Source: Collimonas humicola
Lineage (GTDB): Bacteria; Pseudomonadota; Gammaproteobacteria; Burkholderiales; Burkholderiaceae_D
Length of the DNA stretch: 64,000 nt
Assembly: GCF_018304945.1 (NCBI RefSeq)
Contig: NZ_JAGQEE010000001.1
Location: 310,001 to 374,000, forward strand
Direction of reading: 5' to 3'
Each line of letters begins with the position of its first letter. Within the stretch, counting starts at the first letter, position 1. Of this stretch, positions 39,637 to 48,222 are shown in pieces. Under the pieces are notes generated by a model. That model did not search any database. It was not told where the DNA came from and saw nothing but the letters and a program-made list of their open reading frames with translations. Both the position numbers and the translations under genes were made by a program.

Positions 39637-39664
39637 AAAAAGCCCCGCAGTGCGGGGCTTTTGT
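39637..39664 (+). terminator. Rho-independent terminator of the olsB operon
   Basis: AAAAAGCCCCGC-AGT-GCGGGGCTTTT: a G+C-rich 7-bp core extended by A/T pairs and ending in TTTT. It closes the three-gene operon. Confidence 0.92.
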
Positions 39665-39693
39665 CTTGAAGCAGGATATCTATTCCCAGCGAC

Positions 39694-40521
39694 TTACCAG
39701 AATTTCCACCAGTGTTCTTTGGCCACGACCTTTTTGCCGTCGGTGCCGGTGCCGCCAACATAAATGCTGTTAGGGTAGGTTTTCTTCAGCACGCGCTCGG
39801 AGTCGTCGCGCAACTGCGTCATGCCCAGGGCGTCATACGATTGCACCATGATATGCAGCGCTTCTTCCACTGCGGGCGCGTCACGGTATTCCGAGATTGC
39901 GCTCTGGGCGCGATTGACGGAAGCAACATAGGCGCCGCGGCGGTAGTAGTAGCTGGCGACGTGGACGTCATACTGCGCCAGCGCATTCACCAGGTACTTC
40001 ATGCGGTCCAAGGAGTCCGGCGCATAAGTGCTGTTCGGGAAGCGCACCACAACTTGCTTGAATGCGTCGAATGCATCGCGTGCGGCTTTCGGATCGCGTT
40101 CGGTGGCGTCTTCGCTCGACAGGAAATCGAAAATGCTGACCTTGTCGTTGAAGTTCACCAGGCCGCGCAGGTAGTACATATAGTCGACGTTAGGGTGATT
40201 CGGATGCAGCTTGATGAAGCGGTCGATCGCCGCCAGCGCTTCAGGCTGTTCGCCCTGGCGGTAGTGGGCATAGGCGATATCCATCTGCGCCTGTTGCGCA
40301 TAGGTGCCGAACGGATAACGCGATTCCAGCTTTTCAAAGTACTTAATTGCCTTATCGTAGCCGCCGCTGTTCATTTCATCCTTGGCCTCCGAGTATAATC
40401 GGGGGGCGGACCAGTTTGCGGTTTCATCGACTTTGTCTGGCAGCAAGCCACACGCAGATAAGGATAGAACGAATGCCGCTGCAGCTAGTTTTAAGAGTCT
40501 TTTTTGCATAGTTTTTTGCAA
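39694..40521 (-). CDS. bamD: Outer-membrane assembly lipoprotein BamD
   Basis: The 275-residue lipoprotein has the lipobox SLSAC (Cys24). TPR-like repeats follow, with AKDEMNSGGYDKAIKYFEKL at about 45-64 and FGTYAQQAQMDIAYAHYRQG. It also has the BamD-specific HPNHPNVDYMYYLRGL and later TPR segments. BamD joins BamA in the beta-barrel assembly complex at the inner face of the outer membrane. It is transcribed away from rluD, which starts 68 bp upstream; this divergent bamD/rluD arrangement is conserved in many proteobacteria. Confidence 0.95.
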   Translation of the reverse strand: MQKTMQKRLLKLAAAAFVLSLSACGLLPDKVDETANWSAPRLYSEAKDEMNSGGYDKAIKYFEKLESRYPFGTYAQQAQMDIAYAHYRQGEQPEALAAIDRFIKLHPNHPNVDYMYYLRGLVNFNDKVSIFDFLSSEDATERDPKAARDAFDAFKQVVVRFPNSTYAPDSLDRMKYLVNALAQYDVHVASYYYRRGAYVASVNRAQSAISEYRDAPAVEEALHIMVQSYDALGMTQLRDDSERVLKKTYPNSIYVGGTGTDGKKVVAKEHWWKFW

Positions 40522-40589
40522 GATTGCGTATGTTTACCTGTAGTTACTGTGTTTGGGTAATTACTTTAACGATTGATCGATTATAGCCG

Positions 40590-41633
40590 ATGGGACTTCC
40601 TCTGATGTCATTTACCAAGCCAAATTTGGCTGAAAGTCTGCCAGAAGCTGATTTAGATGTCGATATCGAGTATATCGACGACGGCGACGCCGCTACGGCC
40701 AGCGCGCCGATAGTATTGCAATTAACGCCTGATGTGTGCGGAACGCGCCTGGATAAGGTGGTTTCGAGCCTGGTGCCCCAGTATTCGCGCAGCCGTATCC
40801 AGCAATGGATAGAAGCCGGCCACGTCACGGTGGACGGCAAGCCTGCCACCACCACCAAGATGACCACCTACGGCGACGAAACCGTAGTGGTGCTGCCGCA
40901 GCCAGCGCCTGACGAACAGGCTTTCACGCCGGAAGACATGCCGCTCGCCGTGGTTTATGAAGACGCGGCGATCATTGTGATCGACAAGCCGGCCGGCCTG
41001 GTGGTCCATCCGGCCGCCGGCAACTGGTCGGGCACCTTGCTCAACGGCCTGCTGTTCCGCTGGCCGGCGCTGGCCGGGGTGCCGCGTGCCGGCATCGTAC
41101 ACCGTCTGGACAAGGACACCAGCGGCCTGATGGTGGTCGCCAAGACGCTGGAAGCCCAGACCGACCTGGTGCGCCAGCTGCAGGCGCGTACCGTCAAGCG
41201 CCAGTATCTGGCGCTGGTGTGGGGCACGCCGCAGCTGAACGGCACCGTCGACAGCCCGATGGCGCGCCATCCGCGCGACCGCATCAAGATGGCGGTGTCC
41301 GATAGCCTGATCGCCAAGCCGGCCATTACGCATTACCAGCGCCTGGGAACCGGCTTGCTGGAGCGGCGTCCGGTCAGCCTGATGGGTTGTCGCCTGGAAA
41401 CCGGGCGCACCCACCAGATCCGCGTGCACATGCAGTCGCTCGGCTTTTCCCTGGTCGGCGACGCCTTGTACGGCAAGCAACATCTGATGCCGGCATTCCC
41501 GCGCCAGGCCTTACAGGCATCGCGCCTGGGATTGATCCATCCGACTACCGGCAAGCCTTGCGAATGGTTTGCGCCGTTGCCGCAGGATTTCGCCGAGTTG
41601 CTGACCCGCGCCGGCATGAGCGTGCCGGAGTAG
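40590..41633 (+). CDS. rluD: 23S rRNA pseudouridine synthase RluD
   Basis: The 347-residue synthase has an acidic N-terminal extension, an S4-like RNA-binding domain (about 50-110: CGTRLDKVVSSLVPQYSRSR) and the catalytic domain. The catalytic Asp is in GIVHRLDKDTSGLMVV near residue 173, and later motifs are LVWGTP and ETGRTHQIRVHM. RluD modifies helix 69 of 23S rRNA (positions 1911, 1915, 1917 in E. coli). A start 15 bp downstream (MSFTKPN) is equally possible. It is divergent from bamD and followed by a terminator and pgeF. Confidence 0.94.
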   Translation: MGLPLMSFTKPNLAESLPEADLDVDIEYIDDGDAATASAPIVLQLTPDVCGTRLDKVVSSLVPQYSRSRIQQWIEAGHVTVDGKPATTTKMTTYGDETVVVLPQPAPDEQAFTPEDMPLAVVYEDAAIIVIDKPAGLVVHPAAGNWSGTLLNGLLFRWPALAGVPRAGIVHRLDKDTSGLMVVAKTLEAQTDLVRQLQARTVKRQYLALVWGTPQLNGTVDSPMARHPRDRIKMAVSDSLIAKPAITHYQRLGTGLLERRPVSLMGCRLETGRTHQIRVHMQSLGFSLVGDALYGKQHLMPAFPRQALQASRLGLIHPTTGKPCEWFAPLPQDFAELLTRAGMSVPE

Positions 41634-41651
41634 CAGGTTTGTGGGAGAAAG

Positions 41652-41676
41652 CAGTCGCCGCTGGCGGCTGTTTTTT
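41652..41676 (+). terminator. Rho-independent terminator after rluD
   Basis: CAGTCGCC-GCT-GGCGGCTG (8 bp, one G-T pair) is followed by TTTTTT. It lies between rluD and pgeF. Confidence 0.85.
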
Positions 41677-41710
41677 ATGAGCAAAATGAAAAGCTGGGAA
41701 TGCTAAGCAG

Positions 41711-42496
41711 ATGCAACTGATTATCCCGAACTGGACGGGCGTTCCAGGCAACATCGGCGCTTTCGCTACTTTACGCGGCGGCGGCGTCAGCCAGGGAGCT
41801 TATGACGACGTCAACGGCGGCGGCGGCCTGAACCTTGGCGCGCACGTCGGGGATGCAGCGCAAGCTGTGGCGCAGAATCGCGCATTGCTGGATGTCTTGC
41901 TGCCGGCGTCGCCGCTTTGGCTGACGCAAGTGCATGGCCACGATGTGGTTGATGCAGGTGCGGCCGATGGCGCTGTGATTGAAGCGGATGCGGCGATTGC
42001 CACGCGTCCGGGAGTGGTTTGCGCAATCCAGACGGCCGATTGCCTGCCGGTCTTGTTTGCCGATGTGAATGGGCGCGTGGTCGGCGCCGCGCATGCCGGC
42101 TGGCGTGGCTTGCAGGGCGGCGTGCTGCAGAATACGGTGGCGCGCATGCGGGCTGCCGGCGCCGGAACGATCGTGGCCTGGCTGGGCGCGGCTATCGGTC
42201 CTGACAGTTTCGAAGTCGGCGCCGATGTGCTGCAGGCGTTTGTCGATGCGGTGCAGACTGGCGACGCCGATGCTGCAAGTCGCACGGCGCAAATCCAGGC
42301 ATGTTTCGTACCCATCGCGCAGCGGCCGGGGAAATACCTGGCGGATATCTACCAGCTTGCGCGAATTGCATTGAAACAGGCGGGCGTGGCACAGGTTTAC
42401 GGCGGTGGTTTGTGCACCGTGAGTGACCGGAATTGTTATTCTTATCGCAGGGACCGGGTGACCGGACGCATGGCGTCGCTGATCTGGCTGAAATAA
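41711..42496 (+). CDS. pgeF: Laccase-domain protein PgeF/YfiH
   Basis: The 261-residue protein has the Cu-oxidase_4/YfiH fold. Its metal-binding residues are His in QVHGHDVV, Cys in QTADCLPVLF and His in AAHAGWRGL. PgeF of E. coli corrects mis-incorporated Ser in peptidoglycan; LACC1-type relatives act on purine nucleosides. The downstream position to rluD is conserved in proteobacteria. Confidence 0.92.
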   Translation: MQLIIPNWTGVPGNIGAFATLRGGGVSQGAYDDVNGGGGLNLGAHVGDAAQAVAQNRALLDVLLPASPLWLTQVHGHDVVDAGAADGAVIEADAAIATRPGVVCAIQTADCLPVLFADVNGRVVGAAHAGWRGLQGGVLQNTVARMRAAGAGTIVAWLGAAIGPDSFEVGADVLQAFVDAVQTGDADAASRTAQIQACFVPIAQRPGKYLADIYQLARIALKQAGVAQVYGGGLCTVSDRNCYSYRRDRVTGRMASLIWLK

Positions 42497-42497
42497 G

Positions 42498-42761
42498 TTA
42501 CGGTTTTGCTTTTTCTTCCGGGGCTGGCTGCTGAGCCGCTGTGGCAGCGGCTTCCGCGGCTTTTTCCTGCGCCGCCAACCTGGCAGAATTTTCAGCTCGC
42601 TGTCGATTTCTCTTGCGCTGCGGCGTGCCCATCAGGTATAAAACAATTGTCAAAGGAAAAACTCCGTACAGCAAAAATGTCATTACACCGGCGACTGCGT
42701 TAGCTTCCGTTATTGCCATCATGAAGACGACGTAGATCCATGCGATGGCGACGATATACAT
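42498..42761 (-). CDS. Small membrane protein of unknown function
   Basis: The 87-residue protein has two predicted membrane helices (about 3-18 and 24-43: VAGVMTFLLYGVFPLTIVLY), then a basic turn (GTPQRKRNRQ) and an Ala/Gln/Glu-rich helical tail (AAQEKAAEAAATAAQQ). It is convergent with pgeF (1 bp between stops) and divergent from phaC. No family is recognised with certainty. Confidence 0.7.
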   Translation of the reverse strand: MYIVAIAWIYVVFMMAITEANAVAGVMTFLLYGVFPLTIVLYLMGTPQRKRNRQRAENSARLAAQEKAAEAAATAAQQPAPEEKAKP

Positions 42762-42829
42762 TGTGTTTCCTGCTTTAGAGTCAATCCGATAAAAGATACA
42801 CGAAAATACGCCAAATCAACGGTTACCGC

Positions 42830-44605
42830 ATGAATACGCCCCAATTTTCCGTCTTCGACCCTGCCGCCTTGCTGCAACTCTCGCAGCAGTTCAATCAAGC
42901 CTTCAATCCCCAGTTTCTCCGGCAGCTCAGCCATATCGGCGATCCCAATATGTTCCTTGGCGCGCTCAGCAATTCTGCGCATGGCCAGGGTGCCGCAATG
43001 GCGGCGGGACTGGGCGAACTGGGCATTGCGCTGAACCCGGCCGCGCTGGAAAAGCTGCAGGTGGAGTACACGCAAAAGCTGTCGGCCTTGTGGCAAGACA
43101 TGCTGGCGGCGCGCCTGCCGGCCATCGCTGACCGCCGTTTCAGCGCCGCCGCCTGGCATGGCAATCCGCTGTATGCCTTCAATGCCGCGGCTTACCTGCT
43201 GAATGCGCATTTCCTCAACGCCATGGTCGATGCGCTGGAAGCGCCGCCCAAGATCAAACGCAAGATCGGCTTTACCGTGCAGCAGATGATAGACGCCATG
43301 GCGCCCTCCAATTTCCTGGCGACCAATCCGGCGGCGCAGCAGAAAATCGTCGAGACCAACGGTGAAAGCCTGACCAAGGGCATCGCCCAACTGATCGCCG
43401 ACATGCACAAGGGCCGGGTTTCGCAGACCGATGAAACGGCGTTTGAAGTCGGCAAGGATGTAGCCACGACCGAAGGCGCGGTGGTATTTGAAAACACGCT
43501 GTTTCAGCTGATCCAGTACCGGCCGCTCACGGCCAAGGTGTTCCAGCGGCCGCTGCTGATCGTGCCGCCTTGCATCAACAAATTCTATATTCTCGACCTG
43601 CAGCCGCAGAACTCGCTGGTGCGCTATGCGCTGGAGCAGGGTCACAGCGTGTTCCTGGTTTCCTGGCGCAATGCCGACGAGTCGCTGGCGCATACGACCT
43701 GGGACCAGTACATCGACGACGGCGCCATCAAGGCGTTGGAACTGGTGCAGGAAATTTCCGGCCAGGACAAGGTCAACGCGCTCGGCTTTTGCGTCGGCGG
43801 CACCATCCTGTCGACGGCGCTGGCGAAACTGGCGGCGACCAAAGTCAATCCGGTGGCCAGCCTGACCTTGCTGACCGCTTTCCTGGATTTCAGCGATACC
43901 GGCATCCTCGACGTCTACATCGACGATATGCAGATCCGCATGCGCGAACAGGCGATCGGCCAGGGCGGCCTGATGCCGGGGCGTGAGTTCGGCTCGGCGT
44001 TTTCCAGCCTGCGGCCGAACGACCTGCTGTGGAATTATGTCGAATCGAATTACCTCAAGGGCGAGCAGCCGAGCTCCTTCGACTTGTTGTACTGGAACGC
44101 CGACAGCACCAATTTGCCGGGGCCGATGTTTTGTTATTACCTGCGCAATATGTACCTGGATAATTCGCTGAAGGACGCCGGCAAGCTGACCGTGGGCGGC
44201 ACAAAGATCGACCTCGGCAAGATCGACGCGCCGGCTTTCATCTACGCCTCGCGCGAAGATCACATCGTGCCCTGGACTTCGGCCTATGCTTCGCTGAGCC
44301 TGTTGAATCCGAAAAAAACGAAGCAGAACCGCTTCGTGCTGGGCGCCTCCGGCCATATCGCCGGCGTCATTAACCCCCCGGCCAAGAACAAGCGCAGCTA
44401 CTGGACCAACGACGGCAAGGCGGCCGATGCCGACGCCTGGCTGGCCGGCGCCGCCGAGCATCCGGGCAGCTGGTGGACCGAATGGGCGAAATTTTTATCG
44501 GAACATGCAGGAAAACAAGTGGCAGCGCCGCGCAAATTGGGAAATACTAAGCACGGCGTCATCGAAGCGGCGCCGGGGAGCTACGTCAAAGTCAGGGCAG
44601 AATAA
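42830..44605 (+). CDS. phaC: Class I polyhydroxyalkanoate synthase
   Basis: Polymerises 3-hydroxyacyl-CoA into PHA at granule surfaces. The 591 residues match class I length. The lipase-like box GFCVGGT holds the catalytic Cys (about 321), the Asp is in SREDHIVPW (about 476) and the His is in ASGHIAGVINPP (about 508). The N-terminal domain (1-200) is the PhaC_N type. It is first in phaC-phaB, with phaR following, and is divergent from the small membrane protein gene. Confidence 0.97.
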   Translation: MNTPQFSVFDPAALLQLSQQFNQAFNPQFLRQLSHIGDPNMFLGALSNSAHGQGAAMAAGLGELGIALNPAALEKLQVEYTQKLSALWQDMLAARLPAIADRRFSAAAWHGNPLYAFNAAAYLLNAHFLNAMVDALEAPPKIKRKIGFTVQQMIDAMAPSNFLATNPAAQQKIVETNGESLTKGIAQLIADMHKGRVSQTDETAFEVGKDVATTEGAVVFENTLFQLIQYRPLTAKVFQRPLLIVPPCINKFYILDLQPQNSLVRYALEQGHSVFLVSWRNADESLAHTTWDQYIDDGAIKALELVQEISGQDKVNALGFCVGGTILSTALAKLAATKVNPVASLTLLTAFLDFSDTGILDVYIDDMQIRMREQAIGQGGLMPGREFGSAFSSLRPNDLLWNYVESNYLKGEQPSSFDLLYWNADSTNLPGPMFCYYLRNMYLDNSLKDAGKLTVGGTKIDLGKIDAPAFIYASREDHIVPWTSAYASLSLLNPKKTKQNRFVLGASGHIAGVINPPAKNKRSYWTNDGKAADADAWLAGAAEHPGSWWTEWAKFLSEHAGKQVAAPRKLGNTKHGVIEAAPGSYVKVRAE

Positions 44606-44712
44606 AACAAGGCATGGCAATGTGCGGATGTGCAGAAGGCAGTAGGGCAGTTAGTGGGCTGTAAATGAATAGCAGATCGATTATTGAATTGTTTTTTTGA
44701 AGGAGACAAGAA

Positions 44713-45453
44713 ATGGCAAAGCGAATCGTTTATGTGACCGGGGGAATGGGCGGTATCGGCACCCCAATTTGTACTCGTCTTTGCACAGATGGTTTTACCG
44801 TAGTCGCTGGCTGCGGTCCGAATTCGACGCGCAAGGACAAATGGCTGGCCGACATGCGCGCCAAGGGTTTTGATATTCATGCCTCGGAAGGAAACGTATC
44901 CGACTGGGATTCCTGCAAGACGGCGTTCGATAAGGTCAAGGCCGAGATCGGTGAAATCGATATCCTGATCAATAACGCTGGCATCACCCGCGACGGCCAG
45001 TTCCGCAAGATGTCCAAGGCTGACTGGGATGCGGTGATCGACACCAATCTGAATTCGCTGTTCAACGTCACCAAGCAGGTAATCGATGGCATGGCCGACC
45101 GCGGCTGGGGCCGGATTGTCAATATCTCATCGGTGAATGGCCAGAAGGGCCAGTTCGGCCAGACCAACTATTCGACCGCCAAGGCCGGGATCCATGGTTT
45201 CACCATGGCGCTGGCCCAGGAAGTGGCAACCAAGGGCGTGACCGTCAATACCGTCTCGCCAGGCTATGTCGGGACCGACATGGTGCGTTCGATCCGGCCG
45301 GATGTGCTGGAAAAGATCGTGGCCGGGATTCCGGTCAAGCGTCTGGGCGAGCCGGAAGAAATCGCTTCCATCATCTCCTGGATCGTGTCGGATGAAGGCG
45401 GCTATGCCACCGGCTCCGACTTCTCGCTGAACGGCGGCTTGCATATGGGCTGA
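44713..45453 (+). CDS. phaB: Acetoacetyl-CoA reductase
   Basis: NADPH-dependent short-chain dehydrogenase that makes (R)-3-hydroxybutyryl-CoA for PHA synthase. The 246 residues have the cofactor loop TGGMGGIG (8-15), NNAGITRD, the catalytic Ser in NISSVNG and the Tyr-Lys pair in NYSTAKAG. GGAGAC precedes the ATG. There is no phaA thiolase between phaC and phaB, so that gene must be elsewhere. Confidence 0.96.
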   Translation: MAKRIVYVTGGMGGIGTPICTRLCTDGFTVVAGCGPNSTRKDKWLADMRAKGFDIHASEGNVSDWDSCKTAFDKVKAEIGEIDILINNAGITRDGQFRKMSKADWDAVIDTNLNSLFNVTKQVIDGMADRGWGRIVNISSVNGQKGQFGQTNYSTAKAGIHGFTMALAQEVATKGVTVNTVSPGYVGTDMVRSIRPDVLEKIVAGIPVKRLGEPEEIASIISWIVSDEGGYATGSDFSLNGGLHMG

Positions 45454-45521
45454 TCCAGCCCTTGCCGGACCCGTGCGGGCCGCATTGCAGGTCCGTACGG
45501 GCAGCTTGAATTGCTTGTCCA

Positions 45522-45596
45522 TATTGCAATGCAATAATTCTCCCTATAAAAGCCGGTTGCACATGTTTTGCGCAATATAATGAGGTGTTGCAGCAA
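45522..45596 (+). promoter_or_regulatory. Cluster of TTGC-GCAA palindromes upstream of phaR
   Basis: Three symmetric sites occur in 75 bp: TATTGCA-A-TGCAATA (45522-45536), TTGCGCAA (45568-45575) and TTGC-A-GCAA (45588-45596). PhaR proteins are known to bind TGC/GCA palindromes, so autoregulation by PhaR is a fair inference. Confidence 0.55.
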
Positions 45597-45652
45597 ATTG
45601 ATTGCGGCTCAGCACCTATAAGCGCGTTATAGCGCAGTAACCTGGGACAGAA

Positions 45653-46219
45653 ATGACTACTACAAAAAAGACGTCTGAACGCTTGATCAAGAAATATCCG
45701 AATCGGCGTTTGTACGATACGCAGACCAGCTCCTACATCACCCTGACCGACGTCAAGCAGCTGGTGCTGGACAACGAAGAGTTCGTGGTGCTGGACGCCA
45801 AGACCGACGACGACCTGACGCGCAGCATCCTGCTGCAGATCATCCTGGAAGAAGAGTCCAACGGCACGCCCATGTTCTCCAGCGCGGCGCTGTCGCAGAT
45901 CATCCGCTACTACGGCCACGCCATGCAGGGGATGATGGGCAACTACCTGGAAAAGAATATCCAGGCTTTCATCGACATCCAGAACAAGCTGGCGGAGAAT
46001 TCCAAGGGCCTGTACGAAGGCAAGCCTTTCAGCCCGGAGATGTGGACCCAGTTCATGAACGTCCAGGGGCCGATGATGCAGGGCATGATGAGCAACTACA
46101 TCGAGCAGAGCAAGGGCCTGTTCATCCAGATGCAGGAACAGATGCAGAACCAGACCAAGAACATGTTCGGCACCTTCCCGTTTGCGCCTCCGCCGCCAGC
46201 GGAAAAGAACAAAAAGTAA
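45653..46219 (+). CDS. phaR: Polyhydroxyalkanoate synthesis repressor PhaR
   Basis: The 188 residues begin with the PHB/PHA accumulation DNA-binding domain (about 8-70: LIKKYPNRRLYDTQTSSYIT, VKQLVLDNEEFVV). A granule-binding PHB_acc segment (about 75-120) and a helical Met/Gln-rich tail follow. PhaR represses phasin and its own gene and is titrated by nascent PHA granules. It is 199 bp downstream of phaB with its own operator-like region. Confidence 0.95.
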   Translation: MTTTKKTSERLIKKYPNRRLYDTQTSSYITLTDVKQLVLDNEEFVVLDAKTDDDLTRSILLQIILEEESNGTPMFSSAALSQIIRYYGHAMQGMMGNYLEKNIQAFIDIQNKLAENSKGLYEGKPFSPEMWTQFMNVQGPMMQGMMSNYIEQSKGLFIQMQEQMQNQTKNMFGTFPFAPPPPAEKNKK

Positions 46220-46328
46220 ACGCCCTGAGGAGTTCTTGATCCTGTGACAGGATTTTACGGTCCGTCACGGGTAACCATGGCGGTGGAAGGGGTACAATAG
46301 CGTCTTTGCTTTGACCCCACCTTCCGTC

Positions 46329-47723
46329 ATGTCCAATGTTATTTCCGCAGCGCCAGCTGCACCAGCTACCGCCCTGGCCACCGCCCCCAAAGTCGGTTTC
46401 GTCTCCCTTGGTTGCCCCAAGGCACTTGTCGATTCCGAACAAATCCTGACCCAGCTGCGCGCGGAAGGTTATGAAACTGCCAAGTCTTATGAAGGCGCTG
46501 ACCTGGTCATCGTCAATACCTGCGGCTTTATCGACGCCGCAGTGCAAGAGTCGCTGGACGCCATCGGCGAAGCCCTGAGCGAAAACGGCAAGGTCATCGT
46601 CACCGGCTGCCTGGGCGCCAAGAAAGACGCCGACGGCGACGACATCATCCAGAAAATCCACCCGAAAGTGCTGGAAGTGACCGGCCCGCATGCTGTCGGC
46701 GAAGTCATGTTCGCCGTCCACAAGCATCTGCCGAAGCCGCATGCGCCGTTCATCGACCTGCTGCCGCCGCAAGGCATCAAGCTCACCCCCAAGCATTTCG
46801 CCTACCTGAAGATTTCGGAAGGCTGCAATCACCGTTGCAGTTTCTGCATCATCCCATCGATGCGCGGCGACCTGGTGTCGCGTCCGATCGCCGACATCAT
46901 GATGGAAGCCGAAAACCTGTTCAAGGCCGGCGTCAAAGAGTTGCTGGTGATTTCGCAAGACACCAGCGCCTACGGCGTCGACGTCAAGTTCCGCATGGGT
47001 TTCTGGAACGGCAAGCCGGTCAAGACCCACATGACGCAACTGGTCACCGCACTGGGCGAGATCGCCGCCCAATACGGCGCCTGGGTTCGCCTGCACTACG
47101 TTTATCCATATCCGCACGTCGACCAGATCATCCCGCTGATGGCCGAAGGCAAGGTGCTGCCGTACCTGGACGTGCCGCTGCAGCACGCCCATCCGGATGT
47201 CCTCAAGCGCATGAAGCGCCCGGCCAGCGGCGAAAAGAATATCGAGCGCATCCAGGCCTGGCGCGCCATGTGCCCGGACCTGACCATCCGCTCGACCTTT
47301 ATCGCCGGCTTTCCGGGCGAGACCGAAGCCGAGTTCGAATACCTGCTGGACTTCCTCAAGGAAGCCGAAATCGACCGCCTCGGCTGCTTCGCCTATTCGC
47401 CTGTGGAAGGCGCGACCGCCAACGCCCTGGATAATCCGGTGCCGGAAGAACTGCGCGAAGAGCGCCGCGGCCGCGTCATGCAGCTGCAGGAAGAGATTTC
47501 CAAGAAGCGTTTGCAAGCCAAGGTCGGCAAGACCATGCGGGTGCTGATCGACTCGGTCGACCGCAGCGGCGGCGTCGGCCGTTCCAGCGCAGATGCGCCG
47601 GAAATCGACGGCGTGGTGTACGTCAAGCCGCCGTATGAGCCGCACAAGAAGCTGGTGGTCGGCGAGTTTGTCGATGTCACCATCACCGCCTCCGATGCGC
47701 ATGACCTGTGGGCAGCTGCATGA
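46329..47723 (+). CDS. rimO: Ribosomal protein S12 methylthiotransferase RimO
   Basis: Radical-SAM enzyme that methylthiolates Asp of ribosomal protein S12. The 464 residues from the ATG at 46329 (a TTG 18 bp upstream is less likely) have the N-terminal cluster Cys in [20 protein letters not shown] and VTGCLGAK. The radical-SAM CxxxCxxC is in GCNHRCSFC, and a C-terminal TRAM domain follows (about 390-460). The specific RimO pattern PKALVDSE separates it from MiaB. Confidence 0.95.
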   Translation: MSNVISAAPAAPATALATAPKVGFVSLGCPKALVDSEQILTQLRAEGYETAKSYEGADLVIVNTCGFIDAAVQESLDAIGEALSENGKVIVTGCLGAKKDADGDDIIQKIHPKVLEVTGPHAVGEVMFAVHKHLPKPHAPFIDLLPPQGIKLTPKHFAYLKISEGCNHRCSFCIIPSMRGDLVSRPIADIMMEAENLFKAGVKELLVISQDTSAYGVDVKFRMGFWNGKPVKTHMTQLVTALGEIAAQYGAWVRLHYVYPYPHVDQIIPLMAEGKVLPYLDVPLQHAHPDVLKRMKRPASGEKNIERIQAWRAMCPDLTIRSTFIAGFPGETEAEFEYLLDFLKEAEIDRLGCFAYSPVEGATANALDNPVPEELREERRGRVMQLQEEISKKRLQAKVGKTMRVLIDSVDRSGGVGRSSADAPEIDGVVYVKPPYEPHKKLVVGEFVDVTITASDAHDLWAAA

Positions 47724-48172
47724 CGGCAGGGAAAGTTGTCGTTGCGCTGACCTTATCGCTGGGGCTGGCTTCGGGCCTGGCACTGGCCGATAGCGATGCC
47801 GGCGCGGCGACGGTTTCCGCCGCGGCGCCTGCCGCAGCCAGCCTGTTCGCGAAGCCGCTGACCTTGCGCGGCACGCTGGGCAATGCCAGGATCGAAATGC
47901 ATCTGCAATTGAAACCGGATCCTACCGAAGGCATCGAAGGCAGCTACGTGATTGCAGGGCAGAGTACCAAGATTCTGCTGGCCGGCGAATCGGAAAACAC
48001 CGATGTCGTCATGGAAGAGTCGCTCAACGGCAAGGATGTCTCCGGCGAGTGGACCGGCTCCCTGGTCGGCAACACCTTCAGCGGCACCTGGTCGACCACC
48101 GACGATGCGGTGACCAAGCCATTCGTATTGGTGGTGCAAGCGCCGGTGCAGGCTGCCCATTCGGGTAAATAA
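47720..48172 (+). CDS. Predicted periplasmic protein of unknown function
   Basis: The ATG overlaps the rimO stop (ATGA), so translation is coupled. The 150-residue protein has a signal peptide ([19 protein letters not shown]). The beta-rich mature part has two similar G-rich hairpin units ([31 protein letters not shown]), as in small lipocalin-like or extracellular beta-sandwich domains. No family is recognised. Its stop lies inside a 12-bp tandem repeat. Confidence 0.7.
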   Translation: MTAGKVVVALTLSLGLASGLALADSDAGAATVSAAAPAAASLFAKPLTLRGTLGNARIEMHLQLKPDPTEGIEGSYVIAGQSTKILLAGESENTDVVMEESLNGKDVSGEWTGSLVGNTFSGTWSTTDDAVTKPFVLVVQAPVQAAHSGK

Positions 48173-48212
48173 TTCGGCAAATAATTCTTTAAGAAATTCT
48201 TCAAGAAATTCT
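48165..48212. repeat. Four degenerate 12-bp tandem repeats before metC
   Basis: Units GTAAATAATTCG, GCAAATAATTCT, TTAAGAAATTCT and TCAAGAAATTCT follow each other without gaps. They start in the last codons of the upstream gene and end 11 bp before the metC start. The last two units give overlapping AAGAAATTCTT palindromes. Replication slippage is the simplest origin; a regulator site is possible. Confidence 0.7.
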
Positions 48213-48222
48213 TCCAAGGCAT

